Assembly: GCA_011523485.1 (NCBI GenBank)
Contig: WTGR01000397.1
Span: 1-5,012 of the forward strand
Length of the DNA stretch: 5,012 bases
DNA from: Acidobacteriota bacterium
GTDB taxonomy: Bacteria > Acidobacteriota > Vicinamibacteria > Vicinamibacterales > UBA8438
Direction: 5' to 3'
Of this stretch, positions 1-5,012 are shown piece after piece. The notes under the pieces are model-generated. The model was not told the DNA's origin and made no database searches. It worked only from the letters and a program-made list of their open reading frames with translations. Each line of letters begins with the position of its first letter. Positions within the stretch are counted from its first letter, which is position 1. The position numbers and the translations under genes were made by a program.

Positions 1-452
1 CCCTTCGCGACGCGGGCCAGCTTGGCGTCGAGCACCTCGTACGACCAGCCGCCCAACACGCTCGCTTTGCCCACCCGGCGCAGGAAGTCGGGATAGCCGC
101 TCCACCGCCCGTCCTCGTCCTGCAGGCGCCCCTGGTAGACGATGTCGACCCCGCGCCGCATCGCTTCCCGCGTGCGCGCCGCCGCTTCATCCGGGTCGCG
201 CTCCCAGTACGGCGACTCGGGTGGGGTGACGATCTCCACGGCGCGGCCTTCCGCCGAGAACCGTTCCAGCAGACGGCGCTCGTGCTCGATCCCGCGCTGC
301 TTCAGGACCTCCGCGCGGGGATCGTCGTACGGCGTCGGCCGCTCGATCTCCCCGAGCGCGGCCGCGCGGCGCAGGCTCGTCAGGTGGGCGCAGGAGAGAT
401 GGCGGCTGAGGTCGGTGGCGGAGAACAGGAGTCGGCCGTCGGCGTGGCGCAT
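1..452 (-). CDS. TM0106-family RecB-like nuclease, N-terminal part (runs off the window)
   Basis: Translating the minus strand from the ATG at 452 gives an open frame of 150 residues to the window edge with no stop. The start matches my memory of TM0106-family RecB-like nucleases: an M-R-x-x-D-G opening, FSATDL at 10-15, CAHLTSL at 21-27 and RGIEHERR at 53-60 (the GxxxH-like motif). The nuclease core follows: GYPDFL at 119-124, with D122 as the likely motif I aspartate, and YEVLDAKLA at 138-146, with the D142-x-K144 pair. This family is a PD-(D/E)xK DNase, sometimes fused to a Dna2-like helicase; whether a helicase follows cannot be seen. C21 might be the first ligand of an Fe-S cluster of the Cas4/AddB kind, but the other cysteines would lie outside the window. 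An in-frame ATG at 470 would add six residues. Neither start has a clear Shine-Dalgarno; I prefer 452 because the family motif begins there. It is divergent from the antitoxin-like gene at 569. Confidence 0.8.
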   Translation of the reverse strand, partial: MRHADGRLLFSATDLSRHLSCAHLTSLRRAAALGEIERPTPYDDPRAEVLKQRGIEHERRLLERFSAEGRAVEIVTPPESPYWERDPDEAAARTREAMRRGVDIVYQGRLQDEDGRWSGYPDFLRRVGKASVLGGWSYEVLDAKLARVAK

Positions 453-467
453 CGGGCGGGACGATAG

Positions 468-507
468 CATGGGGTGGTGTCAGGGGCTGTCATGGGGTGT
501 CCCCCTA
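468..507. repeat. short GGGG-rich direct repeats in the divergent intergenic region
   Basis: CATGGGGTG occurs twice, at 468-476 and 491-499, 23 bp apart. Overlapping this is a 10-nt periodic series: TGTCAGGGGC (478-487), TGTCATGGGG (488-497) and TGTCCCCCTA (498-507). GGGG at 494-497 can also pair with CCCC at 501-504 across a TGT loop. The block lies between two divergent genes, so it could be an operator. It could equally be the scar of a REP-like or transposon-end repeat. Nothing in the sequence settles this. Confidence 0.4.
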
Positions 508-520
508 CGTCGCCATGAGG

Positions 521-549
521 TTGCGCCGAGGTTGTTCCCGCGCTATGTT
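521..549 (+). promoter_or_regulatory. weak sigma70-like promoter candidate for the antitoxin-like operon
   Basis: TTGCGC (521-526) and TATGTT (544-549) are separated by 17 bp. They match the -35 and -10 consensus at 3 of 6 and 4 of 6 positions. A transcript starting about 7 nt after the -10 would leave a short leader ending in the ribosome-binding site at 560-565. The spacing is right, but the boxes are weak and were chosen by eye. Confidence 0.25.
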
Positions 550-559
550 CATACGTCTT

Positions 560-567
560 GGGGAGAG
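560..567 (+). promoter_or_regulatory. ribosome-binding site that decides the start at 569
   Basis: GGGGAGAG lies directly before the ATG at 569. Spacing from the GGAG core is short, 3 nt. The alternative in-frame ATG at 545 has only a GAGG about 13 nt upstream, and an ATG further back would lie outside the conserved domain. The Phd-like domain begins exactly at the 569 start (M-K-A-F-S-V-R-E-L). Confidence 0.5.
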
Positions 568-568
568 C

Positions 569-949
569 ATGAAGGCCTTCAGCGTCAGAGAGTTGAGGAA
601 CAACCCGTCGGCGGCGCTTCGTGCGGCGCGCGAGCATCCTGTCATGGTGTTCAACCGGCACCGGCCGGAGGCGTTGCTCGTGCATCTCGATGACGGTTCA
701 CTGCTGGCCGAGCCGGGCATCCGGCGGGCCCTCGCCACGGCCCTGTACCGGGATCGAAGCCTGTCGCTCGGCGAGGCGGTGCGCTTCTCCGGTCTGAGTA
801 TCGCCGAGTTCATCCAGCAGGTGTCCCGGCTCGGCATTCCTGTCGTTGGTGGGACTTCGGACACCGTCCGCGAGGACGCCGAGGCGATCGTCGAATGGCG
901 GAGCGGCTCGTCGCAGCCGACGCGAGCCCCATTGAACGGACCGTCATGA
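569..949 (+). CDS. Phd/YefM-like domain fused to UPF0175: antitoxin-type regulator
   Basis: This is a 126-residue protein with two recognisable parts. Residues 1-42 are a Phd/YefM-type antitoxin N-domain: FSVRELRNNPSAAL, then a V-M-V-x-x-x-x-R-P-E-A-L-L-V strand pattern. Residues 50-108 match UPF0175: IRRALATALYRDRSLSLGEA, then a helix-turn-helix-like FSGLSIAEFIQQ and the RLGIPVV strand, closing with an acidic REDAEAI. Phd-type proteins bind operator DNA and neutralise a toxin. UPF0175 proteins are predicted antitoxins often found beside PIN-domain (DUF3368) toxins. Both modules could bind DNA, so the product is probably a cytoplasmic transcription regulator. The start at 569 is set by the domain boundary and the GGGGAGAG site. 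The stop overlaps the next start as ATGA, implying translational coupling. No PIN, Doc or RelE-type toxin is visible in the window. Domain calls are by recall of family patterns; the partner and target are unknown. Confidence 0.88.
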   Translation: MKAFSVRELRNNPSAALRAAREHPVMVFNRHRPEALLVHLDDGSLLAEPGIRRALATALYRDRSLSLGEAVRFSGLSIAEFIQQVSRLGIPVVGGTSDTVREDAEAIVEWRSGSSQPTRAPLNGPS

Positions 950-1161
950 AGCTGCACTACTACGCCGACACTGACAGTCTCTATGTCGAACTCAAGTCAT
1001 CACCCGGGACGGAGACGCACGAGGTCGCGAGCGGATTGAACGTCGACCTCGATGCCAACGGAGATGTCGTGGGATTCGACATCAACCAAGCCTCTGAGCG
1101 CCTCGATCTCTCGACGCTGGAGACGGGGGCACTGCCCGTCCAGGTGTACAGGGCCGGCTGA
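946..1161 (+). CDS. DUF2283 family protein
   Basis: This is a 71-residue protein of DUF2283 type. The pattern is M-K-L-H-Y-Y-A-D-T-D-S-L-Y-V-E-L at the start, an acidic ETHEVASGLNVDLDANGDVVGFDI middle (split here as ETHEVASG and LNVDLDANGDVVGFDI), then ASERLDLS. This gives a compact all-beta domain with a D-x-D-x-x-G-x-V-V-G-x-D-I hairpin, about the usual full length. The biochemical role of DUF2283 is not established; members occur near toxin-antitoxin genes, for instance with DUF4258. An in-frame upstream ATG at 895 exists, but it would overlap the preceding gene deeply and lies outside the domain. The ATG at 946 overlaps the upstream stop (ATGA) and has a weak GGA 5 nt before it. It is probably co-translated with the Phd-UPF0175 protein, and may be its partner. 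Confidence 0.87.
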   Translation: MKLHYYADTDSLYVELKSSPGTETHEVASGLNVDLDANGDVVGFDINQASERLDLSTLETGALPVQVYRAG

Positions 1162-1176
1162 GAACGTGCTGACCAG

Positions 1177-1194
1177 GCGCTACCGGAGTGGCGC
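1177..1194 (+). other. small stem-loop between the DUF2283 gene and mrr
   Basis: GCGCTAC (1177-1183) pairs with GTGGCGC (1188-1194) over a CGGA loop: seven pairs, including one T-G wobble. No T-run follows (AACCCGG does), so it is not a canonical intrinsic terminator. It could attenuate or process a transcript passing from the antitoxin-like pair into mrr, or it may be chance in GC-rich DNA. Confidence 0.3.
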
Positions 1195-1216
1195 AACCCG
1201 GATTTCAGGATAGAAC

Positions 1217-2116
1217 ATGGCGATTCCGGACTACCAGTCCATAATGCTCCCGCTGCTCGAATTGGCTGGAGACAACAAGATCCATCGGCTGCGCGACGCA
1301 GTCGAACTTCTTGCCAACCGCTTCAGTCTCACGGAACAGGAGAGGCAGGAGCCCATGCCCGATGGCCGGCGATTCAGATTCAAATACAATGTTGCATGGT
1401 CTCGTACATATCTGAAGAAAGCTGGTCTATTGGAGGATCCCAAGCGCGGAGAGTTTCGTATCACGGAGAGAGGCCGCAGGATTCTTGCCGACGGACCCGC
1501 CGTTGTCGACGTCAAGTATCTTCAAAAGTTTGACGAGTTCAATGAATTCATCGGTAAGGAGCAATCGTCTCAAACGAGCGGCAAGACAGATCCGGAATTG
1601 ATACCGGAAGATGCCATACAGGCTTCCTATGACACACTGCGAAAGAGTCTCGCCGCCGACCTTCTGGATCAAGTCAGGCAGACGTCTCCGGCGTTCTTCG
1701 AACGCCTTGTGGTGGATGTCCTGGTGGACATGGGCTACGGTGGTTCGCGCCGGGAGGCGGGAGAGGCCATCGGCCAAACGGGAGACGAGGGCATTGACGG
1801 CATAGTAAAGGAAGACCGCCTTGGACTGGATATCATCTACATTCAGGCCAAGCGCTGGACCAACACCGTGGGACGGCCCGAAGTCCAGAGATTCGCTGGC
1901 GCCTTGGCGGGCAAACGTGCACGAAAGGGCGTCTTCATCACGACATCATCGTTCTCCAGCGAGGCGATGGCATACGCGGCAAGCATAGACACCAAGATAA
2001 TTCTCATATCAGGTGCTCAACTCGCCGATCTGATGATCGAACACGGTGTCGGTGTGACGACAGAAGCCACCTATGAGTTGAAACGCATCGATTCGGATTA
2101 CTTCTCCGAGGAATGA
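1217..2116 (+). CDS. mrr: Mrr-type restriction endonuclease
   Basis: This is a complete 299-residue protein, close to the length of Escherichia coli Mrr (about 304). Residues 1-92 form the Mrr_N winged-helix DNA-binding domain, with WSRTYLKKAGLLEDPKRGEF at 61-80 and ITERGRRIL at 82-90. A linker (about 100-150) leads to the Mrr catalytic PD-(D/E)xK domain, about 155-280: SPAFFERLVVDVLVDMGYGG with E162, GDEGIDG with D194, and the IQAKRW motif with Q210 and K212. All expected catalytic residues are present. Mrr enzymes are type IV-like DNases that cut modified DNA and need no cognate methyltransferase; none is seen here. AGGA at 1207-1210 lies 6 nt before the ATG, a good ribosome-binding site. 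The stop is doubled (TGATGA). Base use differs from its neighbours: two 60-base lines have 25 and 24 G+C, and it contains AGA and ATA codons, suggesting separate acquisition. It converges with the ATPase gene. Confidence 0.95.
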   Translation: MAIPDYQSIMLPLLELAGDNKIHRLRDAVELLANRFSLTEQERQEPMPDGRRFRFKYNVAWSRTYLKKAGLLEDPKRGEFRITERGRRILADGPAVVDVKYLQKFDEFNEFIGKEQSSQTSGKTDPELIPEDAIQASYDTLRKSLAADLLDQVRQTSPAFFERLVVDVLVDMGYGGSRREAGEAIGQTGDEGIDGIVKEDRLGLDIIYIQAKRWTNTVGRPEVQRFAGALAGKRARKGVFITTSSFSSEAMAYAASIDTKIILISGAQLADLMIEHGVGVTTEATYELKRIDSDYFSEE

Positions 2117-2181
2117 TGAGATCATAACCCTGCCGGACTGCGGAGCCGCCAGCACCGTCCGCGCGGCGGGCGGCCAGATGA
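2117..2181. other. short convergent intergenic region
   Basis: This 65-bp stretch lies between the mrr stop and the end of the leftward ATPase unit. It is GC-rich in its middle: GCCGCC near 2146-2151 and a GGCGGGCGGCC run near 2165-2175 could pair over a long loop. There is no T-tract on either strand, so I do not call a terminator. Confidence 0.4.
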
Positions 2182-2298
2182 TCAAGCAAGCGTTCCCTCT
2201 GTCCCCTCACAGGCGACGTACGCCTGGTCGAGCAGCGGCTCCAGGTCGGGCCCACTGACCAGCACGGCTCGCCGGTTCCACGCGAGGTCGATCACCAC
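2182..2298 (-). CDS. possible small ORF or gene remnant directly downstream of the ATPase
   Basis: Three nt after the ATPase stop, GTG at 2298 opens a 38-codon frame ending in TGA at 2182-2184. It is in the same frame as the ATPase. The peptide begins V-V-I-D-L-A-W-N-R-R-A-V-L-V-S-G-P-D-L-E and has the mixed hydrophobic/charged composition of a real folded segment, not the Arg/Pro-rich look of shadow frames in GC-rich DNA. A GGAG lies upstream within the ATPase 3' end, with spacing too long to be ideal. I do not recognise a family. It may be a small protein translated by reinitiation, or the 5' remnant of a longer gene whose rest was lost when the mrr segment arrived. Another minus frame covers 2184-2110 but overlaps mrr and lacks support. 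Confidence 0.35.
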   Translation of the reverse strand: MVIDLAWNRRAVLVSGPDLEPLLDQAYVACEGTEGTLA

Positions 2299-2301
2299 AT
2301 C

Positions 2302-4953
2302 TTACTTCTTCTCCAACGCGTGAGCAGCAGCAAGCTCACGCCGCTGCACGCAGCTCGACAGGTCCACGACGTGGCGGTGCCCATTCCCAACCGCGTAATG
2401 CTCGGGGTGGCACGTCATCACGACCACTTGTACGCGCGCCGCCGCCGCTTCGAGCAGGTTCCGCATCCACGTCATGCGCGCCGGGTCGGATTGCGTCAAC
2501 TGATCATCAAGGACAATGAAGGTGTCGAGGGCTTCGGCGATGGAGAGGCGCAGCAGCAAGGCGATCTGCTCCTGCGTGCCGACGGACAGAACGTCGAAAT
2601 TGCGGTTGCGTCCGGCCACCTGAACACCGGTGGCTTCAAGCTGTGGACCGATGGCAACCTCGCCGTAGCGACCGCCGGTCAACGCCGCCATGCGTTCGCT
2701 GACGGGTTGCACCAGGGCGTTGCCGAGGTGGACCGCGTCCTCCTTTTCCGCTTCCCCGAGCGTTTCGTGCAGGAGCTTCCAGGCCCCGTATTCCAGGGCA
2801 AGCTCGCGTTCACGTTCCTCCAGGGCGACAACGGCTTCACGCGCCTGCTCAACTCGTTCTCGTATGTACTGGCCGCCCACCTGTTCAAGGGCGCCCTCGG
2901 CGGTGCGAAGCTGCATTTCCAGTTGCCGAACGTCACCGCCAGCATCCTCCGCAGCGCCTTTGGCATCGGCAAGCTGTGCCGGATCGACATCATTGGTTGG
3001 GGCCGGCAGTGCGTCCAGGTCGGTCCGACGTTGATCGCGCAGGCCCCGGGCGGCGTCGATGTCCTCGTTTTCGGTCGTGGCACGAAGCCCGGCCGCCTCG
3101 CCTTCGAGTCTCGCGAGTTCGTCGCGGGCGGTGGCCAAGTCCTCGTTCGTCAGCATTTCGCGCACCCGATTCTCTTCACTGACGAGCTCGTCGCGCGCTT
3201 GCCGCGCCTGTTCAACTTCGGTGGTCGCCTCGACCCCGATCTTCGCCAACTCGGCATCGACCGCTTCGATCTCCCGCCGCAGGCGGTCACCCTCGGTGTC
3301 CGCCCCGGCAAGAACTTGGCGCCAGTCGTCGCCCGTTCCCTGGGCGTTGCGTTGCGCGGCTTGTTTTTCAAGGAGTTCCCGGCGGCGATTCGCGACGTCC
3401 TGTTTCTCGGCGGCCACCTCGCTCTCCATTCGCTGGCAGAACCCCTGGCGTTCCCGCATCTCGGCCTCAAGCCTGTCAATGTCGTCTTCGATAGAGCGTT
3501 CGTCACGGGGTGGTTTGTCGAGGCTGTTGACGTACTTTTCCACTGACTTGCCATCGTTGATGAACTGGACCACGGCGGACCGGCGCTGTTCCTCTTCGGC
3601 TTTGGCGACGATGGCGCGGCGTTCGAGTTCGTCGATGCCTTCGGCGCGCGCCCGTTCCTGCTCGGCTTGGCGTTCGAGGCCTGTCGCAGTTGCGAGGAGG
3701 GTATCGGCGCGCGCCCGGAGGTCTTCCAGGTCGGCGAGCGACACGCAACCGGTGCGGGCGAAGACGGGCTTCGCCGCGCCGTTCCAGCCTCTCTCCGCGG
3801 CCTCGGCAGCGCGCAGGAGGTCGCGGCCGCCTCCGCGCACGTGAACGACGCCGATACCAGCGAGGTCGAGCCGCAGTTCCCGCTCCGCCTCGAATTCGGC
3901 CCGTTCGCCGGTACCGATCCGGACCTGACGCGACTGGCCGTCGATGCTGACCTCGGCGGTGCCGGCCCGCTCCAGATCGATATCCACGGCGAGCCCAACA
4001 GCGAGCTTCTCGCGGGCGATGCGCCATTCCGTCGCCAGGGATCGGAGGTGGTCGAGTTCGGCGACCAACGGCGCGTTGAGGTCGCCGGCCTCTTCGCGCG
4101 CCGTGGCGGCCTTGCCTTCCAGCACGGCCGCCCGTTGGGCGTGTTCGCGGGCGGCGTCGAGCACCTTCGTGGATGCCCGTGCCGCGTCCAACGCCGCAAG
4201 GTAGCGGGCGCAGTGACGCTCGACATCGAGATTTTCGATTTCGTTGCGGCCACTGTTCACGGCGTCCCGCGCCTGGTGCAGGGCCTCTCCCCTTTCCTTG
4301 AGGGCCGTCTCCCGTTCGTCGATGTCCGCTGCGAGCGCTGCTACTTCGTCACTGAGCTTCGCGAGTTCGTGCGCCTGCGCGATCTTGCGCTCAAGTTCTT
4401 GTTGGCGGTGTTCCAGCTTCAAGCGCCGGATCTTTGCCTCCTCCTCGCGCAGCCGTCGTTGCTGTTCACCGGCACCGGTCTCAAGCCGGCGCACTTGTTC
4501 TCGCGCGGCCTCGACCTGGGGCGCGAGGGCTTCGGCCGCAGCCTTGGCTTCCTTCCACGCGCGTTCGAGTTCATCGACTTTCTTCCTGCTTGCGGCAACT
4601 GCGGCTAGATTCCTGTCGCGGCGTTCGAATAGTGTCTGAACGCGGTCGAACTCGGTCTGGGCATCAGCGAGGGCAGTCGCGGCCGCTTCGCGCTCCCGGC
4701 GTTGTTCGACGGCGAATTCAAGGCCTTCAAGAATGCCCGCCGCCTGCTCCCTCTTCGCCTCTGCGGCCAGCAACTCGCCGTGCAACTTCTCAATGCGCAG
4801 CCGTGCACCTTCGCTATCCTCCATCTGTTGTCGCACGTCGCGTTCGTTGGCCTTGGCGACACGGTGTTGCTCGCGGATCCGGGTCCACGGCGAGGTTTGC
4901 CCCCGCCGCGGCTGCCCGGTGGCCGTAAACGCTTCGTCCACCTTTTCCTGCAC
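2302..4953 (-). CDS. SMC/Rad50-like coiled-coil ATPase lacking the Walker A half
   Basis: The ORF has 883 residues. About 25-315 and 405-735 are heptad-like coiled coil rich in Glu, Arg, Ala and Leu. Between them, about 320-400 is a beta-rich insert (VDIDLERAG, AEVSIDG, RLDLAGIGVVHVRGGG) where the two arms would meet. The C-terminal ABC-ATPase lobe has a GGRYGEVAI strand region (760-768), signature LSVGTQEQ (789-796), Walker B FIVLDD (812-817), D-loop LTQSDPAR (819-826) and an H-switch MTCH with H849. There is no CxxC zinc hook. Relatives such as SbcC/Rad50 and YhaN act in DNA repair, recombination or defence, using a P-loop in an N-terminal lobe. Here no Walker A motif exists. The only start is GTG at 4953, without a good ribosome site, and the same frame has TGA at 4975-4977 and TAA at 4984-4986 just upstream. 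The N-terminal lobe is therefore lost, split off, or frameshifted beyond the window. The long antisense frames across it are shadows. Confidence 0.88.
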   Translation of the reverse strand: MQEKVDEAFTATGQPRRGQTSPWTRIREQHRVAKANERDVRQQMEDSEGARLRIEKLHGELLAAEAKREQAAGILEGLEFAVEQRREREAAATALADAQTEFDRVQTLFERRDRNLAAVAASRKKVDELERAWKEAKAAAEALAPQVEAAREQVRRLETGAGEQQRRLREEEAKIRRLKLEHRQQELERKIAQAHELAKLSDEVAALAADIDERETALKERGEALHQARDAVNSGRNEIENLDVERHCARYLAALDAARASTKVLDAAREHAQRAAVLEGKAATAREEAGDLNAPLVAELDHLRSLATEWRIAREKLAVGLAVDIDLERAGTAEVSIDGQSRQVRIGTGERAEFEAERELRLDLAGIGVVHVRGGGRDLLRAAEAAERGWNGAAKPVFARTGCVSLADLEDLRARADTLLATATGLERQAEQERARAEGIDELERRAIVAKAEEEQRRSAVVQFINDGKSVEKYVNSLDKPPRDERSIEDDIDRLEAEMRERQGFCQRMESEVAAEKQDVANRRRELLEKQAAQRNAQGTGDDWRQVLAGADTEGDRLRREIEAVDAELAKIGVEATTEVEQARQARDELVSEENRVREMLTNEDLATARDELARLEGEAAGLRATTENEDIDAARGLRDQRRTDLDALPAPTNDVDPAQLADAKGAAEDAGGDVRQLEMQLRTAEGALEQVGGQYIRERVEQAREAVVALEERERELALEYGAWKLLHETLGEAEKEDAVHLGNALVQPVSERMAALTGGRYGEVAIGPQLEATGVQVAGRNRNFDVLSVGTQEQIALLLRLSIAEALDTFIVLDDQLTQSDPARMTWMRNLLEAAAARVQVVVMTCHPEHYAVGNGHRHVVDLSSCVQRRELAAAHALEKK

Positions 4954-4969
4954 CTTCGCGAGGGGTGCA
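4949..4969 (-). other. inverted repeat covering the GTG start of the ATPase ORF
   Basis: TGCACC and GGTGCA form a 6-bp perfect stem around a 9-nt loop. On the plus strand two T-G wobbles extend it to 8 pairs. The GTG at 4953-4951 lies in the 3' arm of the mRNA hairpin, so the start codon would be partly buried. This may be chance. Confidence 0.35.
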
Positions 4970-5012
4970 CGACATCATTGTTAGATGAGCGTCAGGCGGC
5001 GTTTGCGGCACG
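4954..5012 (-). other. upstream of the ATPase ORF: all three minus frames unpromising
   Basis: Read leftward, the ATPase frame gives C-R-K-R-R-L-T-L-I, stop, Q, stop, then C-R-A-P-L-A-K before the GTG. The second frame ends R-A-A-N-A-A at a TGA (4994-4992), which could be the tail of an upstream leftward gene. The third frame is open to the window edge but reads like a shadow frame. No P-loop (GxxxxGKS/T) appears in any of them. Either an upstream gene ends here, or the ATPase gene was broken at about 4975. Confidence 0.4.

Noticed and set aside
142..693. 183-codon plus-strand open frame
   Set aside because: It is Arg/Ser-rich, lies opposite the RecB-like nuclease and runs out of frame into the Phd-UPF0175 gene. 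It is a shadow.
505..957. 150-codon minus-strand frame
   Set aside because: It mirrors the Phd-UPF0175 gene on the other strand, has low-complexity Ser/Arg content and shows no recognisable domain.
2117..2181. Intrinsic terminator in the convergent gap
   Set aside because: Only a weak GC-rich pairing with a long loop is possible, and there is no T-tract on either strand.
2320..3546. 408-codon plus-strand open frame, and a 313-codon one at 3667-4608
   Set aside because: Both are antisense to the coiled-coil ATPase. Their translations lack family motifs and domain order, and long antisense frames are common opposite GC-rich coding DNA.
4925..4990. Integron attC-like site (ATCTAACAAT on the minus strand, GTTAGAT on the plus strand)
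   Set aside because: A core-like RYYYAAC is present, but no matching GTTRRRY arm lies at the proper distance and the inner stem does not extend to the outer arms.
4814..5011. GAGKGG in a minus-strand frame as a possible P-loop
   Set aside because: It lacks the GKS/GKT ending and the preceding beta strand, and the frame reads as a shadow of the ATPase ORF.
1..5012. CRISPR array, tRNA or rRNA genes, insertion sequence ends
   Set aside because: I saw no regularly spaced repeats with spacers, no tRNA-like cloverleaf, no rRNA signature and no transposase or terminal inverted repeat pair.

Overview
The window is a high-GC bacterial segment that looks like an accessory or defence-type region. GC-rich stretches flank a clearly less GC-rich middle gene: two 60-base lines inside the mrr gene have 25/60 and 24/60 G+C, against 47/60 for one line of the large ATPase gene. 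The taxon cannot be fixed from the sequence. High GC, abundant Arg/Ala/Gly codons and GTG starts fit several phyla (for example Acidobacteriota, Gemmatimonadota, Actinomycetota or high-GC Pseudomonadota).

Layout from left to right. (1) Positions 1-452, minus strand: the N-terminal 150 residues of a TM0106-family RecB-like nuclease, cut by the window edge. (2) About 453-568: a divergent intergenic region with short GGGG-rich repeats and a weak promoter candidate reading right. (3) 569-949 and 946-1161, plus strand: two small genes overlapping by ATGA. The first fuses a Phd/YefM-like antitoxin domain to a UPF0175 domain; the second is a DUF2283 protein. No toxin partner is visible. (4) 1217-2116, plus strand: a complete Mrr-type restriction endonuclease with a winged-helix Mrr_N region and an intact catalytic domain, and no methyltransferase beside it. 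(5) 2302-4953, minus strand: an 883-residue SMC/Rad50-like coiled-coil ATPase that keeps the C-terminal ABC half (signature, Walker B, D-loop, H-switch) but has no Walker A. Its frame is closed by two stop codons just upstream, so it is either an N-terminally truncated gene or one half of a split or frameshifted gene. A 38-codon ORF (2182-2298) follows it after 3 nt.

How the parts may fit together (inference): a RecB-like nuclease, an Mrr DNase, an SMC-like ATPase and toxin-antitoxin-type regulators side by side are typical of a genomic defence island. Mrr and the ATPase converge, so they are probably separate transcription units. The antitoxin-like pair lies directly upstream of mrr on the same strand (55-nt gap) and could be co-transcribed with it. 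The most unusual points are the fused double-antitoxin architecture without a toxin, and the large ATPase without a P-loop.
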